Positions 25,386 through 31,912 of a DNA stretch of 48,683 nt are shown piece by piece. The stretch is from the NCBI GenBank assembly GCA_910584485.1, contig CAJUAV010000004.1:1-48683 (forward strand). Reading direction: 5' to 3'. Numbering within the stretch: the first letter of the stretch is position 1; each line of letters starts with the position of its first letter. The position numbers and the translations under genes are program-made. Origin of the DNA: an uncultured Alistipes sp. (GTDB taxonomy: Bacteria > Bacteroidota > Bacteroidia > Bacteroidales > Rikenellaceae). The notes below the pieces were generated by a model that searched no databases, was not told the DNA's origin, and saw only the letters and a program-made list of their open reading frames with translations.

Positions 25386-26579
25386 TCAGCGGTTGTTGTA
25401 GGCTTCGAGCGCCTTGGCCAGAATGACCAGCGCGCGTTGCAGGTCCTCCTTCTTCAGGACGTAGGCGATGCGCACCTCGTTGCGGCCGTAGCCCGGTTCG
25501 GAGTAGAAGCCCGAGGCGGGGGCCATCATGACCGTTTCGCCCTCGTACTCGAAATCGGAGAGGCACCAGGCGCAGAAACGGTCGCTGTCGTCGACCGGCA
25601 GGCGCGCCACCGTGTAGAAGGCGCCCATCGGGATCGGCGAGTAGACGCCCGGGATGCGGTTCAGGCCGTCGATGAGGCATTTGCGGCGTTCGATGTACTC
25701 TTCGTACATCTCGGTCGAGTAGCTGCGCGGAGCGTCGATCGAGGCTTCGGCGACGAGCTGGCCCAGCAGCGGCGGCGAGAGACGCGCCTGGCAGAACTTC
25801 ATCACGGCGTCGCGCAGCTTGCGGTTCTTGGTGATGAGGGCCCCGATGCGGATGCCGCACTCCGAATAGCGTTTCGACACCGAGTCGATCAGCACGACGT
25901 GCTCTTCGATCCCTTCGAGGTGGAAGGCCGAGATGTAGGGCGAGCCCGTATAGATGAACTCGCGGTAGACCTCGTCCGAGAAGAGGAACAGATCGTGTTT
26001 TTTGACCAGGTCGCGGATGCGCTCCATTTCGCGGCGCGTGTAGAGGTAGCCCGTGGGGTTGTTGGGGTTGCAGATGAGGATGCCGCGCGTGCGGGGGTTG
26101 ATGAGCTTTTCGAACTCGGCCACGTCGGGCAGCGCGAAACCCTCCTCGATGGTCGAGACCACGGGGCGGATCGTGGCGCCCGCCGAGACGGCGAAGGCCA
26201 TGTAGTTGGCGTAGGCGGGTTCGGGGACGATGATTTCGTCGCCCGGGTTCAGGCACGACAGAAAGGCGAAGAGCACCGCCTCGGAGCCGCCCGCCGTGAC
26301 GATGATTTCGTCGGGCGTGAGCTTGATCTGGTACTGTTCGTAGTACTCGGCGAGCTTCTGGCGCAGCGAGCGGTAACCGTCGCTCGGGCTGTATTCGAGC
26401 ACCGTGCGGTCGATCTTGCGCACCGCCTCCAGACCGACCTCGGGGGTCGGCAGGTCGGGTTGGCCGATGTTGAGGTGGTAGATCTTCGTGCCGCGTGCCT
26501 TGGCCGCTTCGGCCAGCGGGACGAGTTTGCGGATCGGGGAGGCCGGCATGAGCTCGGCGCGTTCGGAGATGATCGGCAT
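25386..26579 (-). CDS. PLP-dependent aminotransferase, fold type I (AspC-like)
   Basis: This 397-residue enzyme has the class I aminotransferase layout: NIGQPDLPTPE, then IVTAGGSEAVLFAFLSCLNPGDEI, ICNPNNPTGYLYTRREM (the Asn-Pro motif), FSDEVYREFIY, and DSVSKRYSECGIRIGALI with the PLP-binding Lys. Near the end, YSEPGYGRNEVRIAYVLKKEDL holds the Arg that binds the substrate carboxylate. The amino-acid specificity is open: aspartate, aromatic or alanine-type are all possible. It has a perfect promoter and is followed closely by the GH3 gene, an unusual partner. Confidence 0.93.
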   Translation of the reverse strand: MPIISERAELMPASPIRKLVPLAEAAKARGTKIYHLNIGQPDLPTPEVGLEAVRKIDRTVLEYSPSDGYRSLRQKLAEYYEQYQIKLTPDEIIVTAGGSEAVLFAFLSCLNPGDEIIVPEPAYANYMAFAVSAGATIRPVVSTIEEGFALPDVAEFEKLINPRTRGILICNPNNPTGYLYTRREMERIRDLVKKHDLFLFSDEVYREFIYTGSPYISAFHLEGIEEHVVLIDSVSKRYSECGIRIGALITKNRKLRDAVMKFCQARLSPPLLGQLVAEASIDAPRSYSTEMYEEYIERRKCLIDGLNRIPGVYSPIPMGAFYTVARLPVDDSDRFCAWCLSDFEYEGETVMMAPASGFYSEPGYGRNEVRIAYVLKKEDLQRALVILAKALEAYNNR

Positions 26580-26644
26580 GGGTGGTGCGTGTTAGGTTCT
26601 GTTCGTCGCTGTCCGGCTCGCGGCGTGCAGGGACGGATACAAGA

Positions 26645-26675
26645 CAAAGATAGATTTTTTTATCGGAAATGCCAA
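26645..26675 (-). promoter_or_regulatory. promoter of the aminotransferase/GH3 pair
   Basis: Minus-strand TTG (26675-26673), 20 bases, TATCTTTG (26652-26645). Full consensus, 66 bases before the start. Confidence 0.75.
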
Positions 26676-26774
26676 ATGCGGCGGGCGGTTTGTCGGAAAA
26701 GGGGCGGAGCGGGCGGTCGGCGGGCGCGTTTTCGGCTGCAGGGGCCCGTGCTGCCGCGAAAAAAGGGGGCGGAT

Positions 26775-26805
26775 TTGGTAAAACCGAAAAAGGATGCTAC
26801 TTTTG
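26775..26805 (+). promoter_or_regulatory. promoter of tRNA-Ser
   Basis: TTG (26775-26777), 20 bases, TACTTTTG (26798-26805), 8 bases before the tRNA. Confidence 0.75.
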
Positions 26806-26812
26806 TACGATC

Positions 26813-26897
26813 GGAAGGATGGCGGAGTGGTCGATCGCGGCGGTCTTGAAAACCGTTGAACTTCACGGTTCCGGGGGTTCGAATCCCTCTCCTTCCG
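26813..26897 (+). tRNA. tRNA-Ser(TGA)
   Basis: An 85-base class II tRNA: acceptor GGAAGGA/TCCTTCC, anticodon loop CTTGAAA (TGA, serine), a long variable arm (GAACTTCACGGTTC) and T loop GGTTCGAATCC. Discriminator G; CCA is not encoded (the next bases are CA). Confidence 0.96.
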
Positions 26898-26923
26898 CAA
26901 GCGCTTTACAGTAATTGTCAACG

Positions 26924-26957
26924 AACCCTTGCAATCCGCATGCAGGGGTTTTTGTTT
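26924..26957 (+). terminator. terminator after tRNA-Ser
   Basis: Stem AACCCTTGC (26924-26932)/GCAGGGGTT (26942-26950), 8 of 9 canonical plus one G-T, then TTTTTGTTTT. Confidence 0.75.
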
Positions 26958-26981
26958 TCTCTTTTACTTAATGTTTGGGAT

Positions 26982-27752
26982 ATGGATGACATACGGATGT
27001 ATTCGATGAAATATTTCGAAGATACAGAACAGAAGAACCGGAATGATATCAGTCAAATACTGTTTGAAGAAATTAGGCTGTTTGAAAGGATTGTCAATAT
27101 ACAGTCTGGATTATTTGATGGATGTTTCACGATATCGGCATTGCCTGAATATCGGCCAACTCCGTCGGAGTGTATTATGATTCAATCGTATATCAAATCC
27201 ACGTATTTGCTGTTCAATGCACATCGATTGGTATTGCAGGGGTATTACGGAATCGCTCAAAGCTTGCTTCGGCAAGTCTTCGAATTTGCGTTAATAAGCA
27301 GGTATTTCCATTTGAAAAATAATGACGGAGAAGCTGAAAAATGGCTTGAAGAGTGTCAATTCGATATTTTTAATAAGATTCTGAAGCGGCTGGAAAAGCC
27401 GTCCAAAACTTCCTTTTTCGTGTTGTGGAAGATGTTATGCGGCGGGGCCCATGCTACTGCAGGGTCTTGCCAAATAACGTCTGATTGCCAAGCGAATCGT
27501 TATGAATCGATAGCCGTATATTCCGTGATTATATTATTATTGTGTCTCGACAGCGTTATGTTGGATGATCTGCTGAAGAGAAAAAAGCCGGTTCGTTTGA
27601 AGCGATATTTGGGCGATGAATTTGTCTGCGAGTTGAAACTGTTACGTCGTGAAAGAAATGAATTGATACGAATTGCCACGGGGCTTTTTTCCGATGAAGG
27701 AAAAGCGTTGGTGAAAGATTATAAGGCGAATTGGGTTTTTAAGACCAATTGA
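26982..27752 (+). CDS. AT-rich orphan gene, helical protein of unknown function
   Basis: I do not recognise this 256-residue protein. It is almost all helix, with ILFEEIRLFERIVNIQSGLF, then YIKSTYLLFNAHRLVLQGYY, GIAQSLLRQVFEFALISRYF, and a KMLCGGAHATAG turn. The pattern of a helical bundle with an R-x4-E helix and a later G-G-A-H recalls DUF5677/HEPN-like proteins, some of which act in defence, but this is weak. Base use is foreign: two 60-base lines that I counted have 19 and 26 G or C. ATG 26997 is an alternative start. It sits between tRNA-Ser and the recombinase region, which suggests acquisition. Confidence 0.75.
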   Translation: MDDIRMYSMKYFEDTEQKNRNDISQILFEEIRLFERIVNIQSGLFDGCFTISALPEYRPTPSECIMIQSYIKSTYLLFNAHRLVLQGYYGIAQSLLRQVFEFALISRYFHLKNNDGEAEKWLEECQFDIFNKILKRLEKPSKTSFFVLWKMLCGGAHATAGSCQITSDCQANRYESIAVYSVIILLLCLDSVMLDDLLKRKKPVRLKRYLGDEFVCELKLLRRERNELIRIATGLFSDEGKALVKDYKANWVFKTN

Positions 27753-27770
27753 TGTGATCTTTGGTAACGG

Positions 27771-27814
27771 CGCGCGGCCGGACTCTTCGAAAGGGGTTCG
27801 GCCGCGCGTCTTTT
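27771..27814 (+). terminator. terminator after the AT-rich gene
   Basis: Perfect 10-base stem CGCGCGGCCG (27771-27780)/CGGCCGCGCG (27799-27808), then TCTTTT. Its GC-rich stem is unlike the AT-rich gene before it. Confidence 0.75.
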
Positions 27815-27829
27815 GTCGGGGCGGGGTGT

Positions 27830-28160
27830 GAATTGCACGTAGTGCGGCAGCCCGCAGCCGCCCCCCTCGGCGGAGGGCTGCTCCTAATCGTCGCATGCCG
27901 CTCCGCTCGGCTGCGGGCTGTTGGGACAGATTCGACGTCATAGACGTCGGCGGGCCGAAGCCTCCCGCAGCGGAGGCTCGCAGTTTTGGCAAACATGCGC
28001 GCGCTCCGCAGGCTTCGGCCCTCGCTATGAGGTTTGCGCTTCAGCGCGGCAGCCCGCCGCTCCGCTCGGCTGCGGACTGTTCAAATCCTCGTACGTCCGC
28101 GCGCTCCGCAGGCTTCGACCCGAAAAGGGATCGCGCTGCAAGCGCGCACCGTGCGCCGCC
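27830..28160. repeat. GC-rich dispersed repeat block (copy A)
   Basis: This gene-free block holds two modules also found near 46.1 kb. Module 1 (27946-27983) is GTCGGCGGGCCGAAGCCTCC, then four bases and GCGGAGGC, and is largely palindromic. Module 2 (27845-27920) begins CGGCAGCCCGCAGCCGCC and ends CCGCTCGGCTGCGGGCTG. Parts are repeated again within the block: CCGCTCCGCTCGGCTGCGG at 27898 and again near 28057, and GCGCGCTCCGCAGGCTTCG near 27999 and 28098. No frame here has gene-like content. Confidence 0.8.
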
Positions 28161-28187
28161 ACCCCTCCCGAACACCTCTTTATATAT

Positions 28188-28195
28188 AACCTTTG
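28188..28195 (+). promoter_or_regulatory. possible promoter box of the recombinase
   Basis: AACCTTTG, one mismatch to TAnnTTTG (or TAACCTTTG with three spacer bases), in an AT-rich stretch 84 bases before the recombinase ATG. Confidence 0.35.
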
Positions 28196-28279
28196 CAAAT
28201 ATCCGCTCCGTTTGATCGCATTTCGGCGTCTTTTTGTTTTATTCGTGCGTCCAAACAACCTATTAAAACAAACAGAAAG

Positions 28280-29476
28280 ATGGCAACCATTACAGTGAAA
28301 CTCCGCCGTTCGGAGGCGGATCCGCAAACGGGAACGATTTATTATCGTCTGTCGCATCGGCGTCAGGTGCGGTGGATTGCGACGGGCATTCGGCTCTCCC
28401 TCGGTGCGTGGAATGCGGCGGCCGAGCGGATCGTCGCAGCGGACGACACCCACCGCCTTCTCCAGCATCGTATTGACGGCGACGTGCGCTCGCTGCGGCG
28501 CATCGTCCGCGAGCTGGAGGCGTCGTCGGCCGCGTGGTCCGTGCACGATGCGGTGACGCGTTACCGCGCCCTCGACGGCCGCCTGCTCGTGCTGGATTAC
28601 ATGGAGCAGCAGATCGTGCGGCTGCGCGAGGCGAATCGCTTCGGCACGGCCTGCAATTACGAACGCGCCTGCCGCAGCTTCGCGGCTTTTCTGGGGGGCA
28701 TGCGCCTCCCCTTCGCGGCGCTCACCGAACAGCTGATCGGCGATTACAACGCCTATCTGCTGCGGCGGGGCGTCGTGCGCAACACGATCTCGTTCTACAT
28801 GCGCATCCTGCGCGCCGTCTACAACAAGGCGGTCCGCCAGCGGCTCACCGAGCAGCTCTACCCCTTTCGGGAGGTCTATACGGGGATCGACCGCACGCGC
28901 AAACGCGCCGTGTCGGAGGCGGTGCTCGTGCAGCTGCATCGGCTCGAACTGCCGTGCGGTTCGCCGCTGGCGCTGGCGCGCGACCTGTTTCTGTTCAGCT
29001 ATTGTACGCGCGGGATGGCCTTCGTCGACATCGCCTACCTGCAAAAGGGCAACCTCCGCGACGGGATGATCTGCTACGCCCGCCGCAAGACGGGGCGGCA
29101 GCTGACGGTGAAGATCGAACCCGGCATCCGCCGCATCCTCGACCGCTATCGTTCGGTCGATTCGCCCTACCTCTTTCCGCTGCTCACCTCGACCGATCCC
29201 GTCGAGGCTTTTCATCAATACAGGCGTGCCATGGACGAACACAACCGCTCGCTGCGCAAGCTCTCGGCCCTGCTGCCCGACGGCTGCCGCCTGACCTCCT
29301 ACACGGCAAGGCACAGCTGGGCGACCGTCGCCCGCGACCGCAACGTCCCGATCGCCGTCATCAGCGAGGGAATGGGGCACACCTCGGAGCAGATGACGCG
29401 TATCTACCTGACCATGTTGGAACATACGGTCATCGATCGGGCGAACAGACGATTGATCGGGATTTTCGAGCGGTAA
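28280..29476 (+). CDS. tyrosine recombinase, likely DNA invertase for the fimbrial promoter
   Basis: This 398-residue protein has the Bacteroidota integrase layout: an Arm-type domain (1-90, MATITVKLRRSEADP, RWIATGIRLS), a SAM-like core-binding domain (about 105-200), and a catalytic domain with every key residue. These are Arg in SYCTRGMAFVDIAYL, Lys in RRKTGRQL, the TARHSWATVA box (H and R), His in GMGHTSEQM and the nucleophile Tyr in TRIYLTM. Its G+C content matches the chromosome. It ends 3 bases before the left arm of an inverted repeat that flanks the fimbrial promoter, so the simplest reading is that it inverts that segment. Integration of a mobile element is the alternative. Confidence 0.94.
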   Translation: MATITVKLRRSEADPQTGTIYYRLSHRRQVRWIATGIRLSLGAWNAAAERIVAADDTHRLLQHRIDGDVRSLRRIVRELEASSAAWSVHDAVTRYRALDGRLLVLDYMEQQIVRLREANRFGTACNYERACRSFAAFLGGMRLPFAALTEQLIGDYNAYLLRRGVVRNTISFYMRILRAVYNKAVRQRLTEQLYPFREVYTGIDRTRKRAVSEAVLVQLHRLELPCGSPLALARDLFLFSYCTRGMAFVDIAYLQKGNLRDGMICYARRKTGRQLTVKIEPGIRRILDRYRSVDSPYLFPLLTSTDPVEAFHQYRRAMDEHNRSLRKLSALLPDGCRLTSYTARHSWATVARDRNVPIAVISEGMGHTSEQMTRIYLTMLEHTVIDRANRRLIGIFER

Positions 29477-29479
29477 ATT

Positions 29480-29496
29480 TCTGCGCAAGAGATCGC
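29480..29496. repeat. left arm of inverted repeat (IRL)
   Basis: TCTGCGCAAGAGATCGC, the reverse complement of 29763-29779 with one mismatch (16 of 17). It starts 3 bases after the recombinase stop codon. Similarity continues inward with a two-base gap (GAAATCCGA against AGATTCCGA). Confidence 0.88.
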
Positions 29497-29718
29497 GCGA
29501 AATCCGAAACGACTGATTTTCAGGCCGCCGCCGCTTCCGCCGCCGGTCGCCCGTAACGCCTGCGCGGCGCGGTGCGGCGGAGAGTGCGGAGGCGAAACGG
29601 AGCTCCGGTCTCGGCCGCCGCCGTTTCTCCTGGCTCTTGTCGGTAAAATTAATTCGCTGTATATTAGGTATTTACGTGTATGGGGGGGGTATTTTTATCG
29701 AAAAAATCGCGAAAAAAT

Positions 29719-29750
29719 TTGGTCGCTGTGGCGGAATTGCATTAACTTTG
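29719..29750 (+). promoter_or_regulatory. promoter of the fimbrial operon, inside the invertible segment
   Basis: TTG (29719-29721), 21 bases, TAACTTTG (29743-29750), preceded by runs of A (29701-29717). Transcription should begin near 29756, just before the right repeat arm, giving a leader of about 100 bases to ATG 29859. That leader contains the right arm and a small hairpin CCTGC/GCAGG (29783-29797). Confidence 0.8.
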
Positions 29751-29762
29751 CGCTCGGAATCT

Positions 29763-29779
29763 GCGATTTCTTGCGCAGA
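29763..29779. repeat. right arm of inverted repeat (IRR)
   Basis: GCGATTTCTTGCGCAGA, complement of the left arm with one mismatch. A shorter direct copy of its end, TGCGCAGA, occurs again at 29817-29824 in the leader and could be an extra half-site. Confidence 0.88.
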
Positions 29780-29858
29780 GACCCTGCGTTTTGCAGGAAT
29801 CTTGCATGCCTGTCGATGCGCAGAAAGGTGTTTCGCCGACGCAACATAAAACGATCAT

Positions 29859-30455
29859 ATGAAAACCAAAGCAGGCATCAAGGCGCTTTTGCTGGCCGCC
29901 ATGCTGTGTGCGACCGTCGCCGCGCGCGCGCAACAGGTCGCCGTCAAGAGCAACCTCCTCTACGACATCGCCGCCCTGACGGCCAATGCGGGGGTCGAGG
30001 TGGCGCTCGCTCCCCGCTGGACGCTCGACCTGTCGGCCAACTACAACGGTTGGACCCTCTCGCACGAACGACGCTGGAAACACTGGCTCGTGCAGCCCGA
30101 GGCGCGCTACTGGTTCTGCGACCGCTTCGTCGGTCATTTCCTCGGCGTGCATGCGCTGGGCGGCCAATACAACATCGGCGGCGTGAAGAACCACATTTCG
30201 TTCCTCGGCTCCGATTTCTCGAAGCTCTCCGACCGCCGCTACCAGGGCTGGTTCGTCGGTGCGGGCATCGCCTACGGCTACGCCTGGATCCTCGGCCGCC
30301 ACTGGAACCTGGAGGCGGAGCTCGGCGTGGGCTACATCTACACGCGCTACGACAGCTACCCCTGCGCCTCGTGCGGCAAAAAGCTCGCCGAAGACCGTCC
30401 CCACCGCTACGTGGGCCCCACGAAGGCGGCGATCAACCTCGTATATACCTTCTAA
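29859..30455 (+). CDS. DUF3575-domain protein, first gene of the fimbrial operon
   Basis: This 198-residue exported protein has a signal peptide (about 1-25, ending ARAQ) and the DUF3575 pattern: VAVKSNLLYDIAALTANAGV, then RWTLDLSANYNGWTL, WLVQPEARYWFCDRFVGHFL and GWFVGAGIAYGYAWILGRHW, ending INLVYTF. Alternating strands and the C-terminal aromatic residue suggest a small outer-membrane beta-barrel. DUF3575 genes commonly precede DUF3868 and fimbrillin genes in Bacteroidota, where a role in assembly is assumed rather than shown. DUF3868 follows after 16 bases. Confidence 0.88.
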   Translation: MKTKAGIKALLLAAMLCATVAARAQQVAVKSNLLYDIAALTANAGVEVALAPRWTLDLSANYNGWTLSHERRWKHWLVQPEARYWFCDRFVGHFLGVHALGGQYNIGGVKNHISFLGSDFSKLSDRRYQGWFVGAGIAYGYAWILGRHWNLEAELGVGYIYTRYDSYPCASCGKKLAEDRPHRYVGPTKAAINLVYTF

Positions 30456-30471
30456 CCAAGCGAAGACGACC

Positions 30472-31908
30472 ATGAAAGGATGCACGAACCACCTTTGCGC
30501 CCTCTTCCTGCTCCTCGCCCCGGCGGCGGGTGCGCAGCCGACGGCGGGCGACGTACGGATTTCGGACCTCGCCGTCTCGCGCGGCGAGGGGAAACTCTTC
30601 GTCTCGATGACGATCGACCTCTCGGCGGTGCGGCTTTCGAGCAACCGCGAAACGACCCTCACGCCCCTGCTGGCCGAGGGCGGCGATACGCTGCGGCTCG
30701 AGCCGGTGACCGTCGCGGGGCGCAACCGCTACTATTACCGCCTGCGCAACGGCCTGACGCCCGTCGGCGGACGGCTGCTCCGTGCGGGCGACGCCTCGCA
30801 GGTCGCCTACCGCGTCGTGGTGCCCTACGAAGCGTGGATGGGGTCGGCGACGGTCGATCTGGCGCGCGAGACGAACGGCTGCTGCGCCGAACCGATCGCT
30901 CGCGCGGAGGAGCGGCTGACGCTGCTCGACCTCGATCCGAAGCCCTACGAACCCCGCTTCGTCTATGCGCAGCCCGCGGCCGAGCGGGTGAAGGTGCGCG
31001 AAATGAAGGGGTCGGCCTACGTCGATTTCCCCGTCAACCGCACCGAGATCCGCGAGGACTACCGCCGCAACCCCGAGGAGCTGCAACGGATCCTGCGGAC
31101 GATCGCCGTCGTGCGCGACGATCCCGATACGCGCATCACCTCCGTTTCGATCAAAGGCTACGCCTCGCCCGAGGGCCCCTGGGCCAACAACGAACGCCTC
31201 GCCAAGGGGCGTACCGAGGCGCTGCGCAGCTACGTCGGCGGCCGCTACGATTTCCCCGAGGGACTCATCGCCACCTCTTACGAGCCCGAAGACTGGGCGG
31301 GGCTGGAGCGCTACGTCGCGGGTTCCGACCTGAAACACCGCGACGAAATCCTCGCCATCATCCGCGGCGGGCTGGCGCCCGATGCGCGCGACCGCAAGAT
31401 CCGCACGACCTATCCCGAGGAGTACGCCTTCCTGCTGCGCGAGGTCTATCCCGCGCTGCGCCACTCGGACTACGCCGTCACCTACGAGGTGCGCACCTAT
31501 ACCGATGCGGAGGAGATCCGCCGCCTGCTGCGCACCGCGCCGCAGAAGTTGAGCCTGCAGGAGATGTACCTCGCCGCGCAGGGGCTGACCCCGGGCAGCG
31601 AGGAGTTCGACGAGCTCTTCGCCATCGCCGTGCGGATGTTCCCCGACGACGAGACGGCCAACCTGAACGCCGCCAACGCCGCGATGCAGGCGGGCGACCT
31701 GAAGCGCGCCGACCGCTACCTGGACAAGGCGGGCGCGACCCCCGAGGCGCGCTACGCCCGCGCGGTGCGCGCGGCGCTGGCCGAAGATTACGAGACGGCC
31801 GCACGCCTCTTCGAGGAGGCGCAGCGCGACGGAGTCGGGGAGGCCGGCGAGGCGCTGGAGCGGATCCGCGAACGCCAAGCACACGAACGACAAACTTTAA
31901 AACCATAA
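30472..31908 (+). CDS. DUF3868 protein with OmpA-like domain and TPR-like tail
   Basis: This 478-residue exported protein has a signal peptide (about 1-22). A DUF3868 beta domain follows (about 25-170, ISDLAVSRGEGKLFVSMTID, YRLRNGLTPVGGRLLRAGD), then an OmpA-like domain (about 175-300, AYVDFPVNRTEI, VSIKGYASPEGPWANNERLA). The C-terminal helical TPR-type region (about 350-478) contains EMYLAAQGLTPGSEE and DLKRADRYLDKAG. OmpA-like domains bind peptidoglycan, so it may anchor or guide fimbrial assembly at the envelope. It is preceded by DUF3575 and followed after 4 bases by the major fimbrillin. Confidence 0.9.
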   Translation: MKGCTNHLCALFLLLAPAAGAQPTAGDVRISDLAVSRGEGKLFVSMTIDLSAVRLSSNRETTLTPLLAEGGDTLRLEPVTVAGRNRYYYRLRNGLTPVGGRLLRAGDASQVAYRVVVPYEAWMGSATVDLARETNGCCAEPIARAEERLTLLDLDPKPYEPRFVYAQPAAERVKVREMKGSAYVDFPVNRTEIREDYRRNPEELQRILRTIAVVRDDPDTRITSVSIKGYASPEGPWANNERLAKGRTEALRSYVGGRYDFPEGLIATSYEPEDWAGLERYVAGSDLKHRDEILAIIRGGLAPDARDRKIRTTYPEEYAFLLREVYPALRHSDYAVTYEVRTYTDAEEIRRLLRTAPQKLSLQEMYLAAQGLTPGSEEFDELFAIAVRMFPDDETANLNAANAAMQAGDLKRADRYLDKAGATPEARYARAVRAALAEDYETAARLFEEAQRDGVGEAGEALERIRERQAHERQTLKP

Positions 31909-31912
31909 CACA

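Larger units (their letters stand above)
29480..29779. other. putative 300-base invertible promoter segment
   Basis: Two 17-base inverted arms enclose 266 bases that carry a complete rightward promoter (29719-29750), an AT-rich upstream stretch and a run of eight G (29682-29689). The segment lies between a tyrosine recombinase and the first fimbrial gene. In the present orientation the promoter drives the fimbrial genes (ON). If flipped, it would point leftward, antisense to the recombinase gene. Confidence 0.78.

Noticed and set aside
22690..25401. A 903-codon rightward frame opposite the GH3 gene
   Set aside because: It is a shadow of the GH3 gene and crosses tRNA-Arg.
28025..29488. A 487-codon leftward frame opposite the recombinase
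   Set aside because: Shadow of the recombinase, rich in Arg/His/Ala, no domain.
26813..29858. A genomic island inserted at tRNA-Ser with the tyrosine recombinase as integrase
   Set aside because: I found no second copy of the tRNA 3' end up to 29858. The recombinase has host-like base content and abuts the inverted repeat instead, so an invertase fits better.
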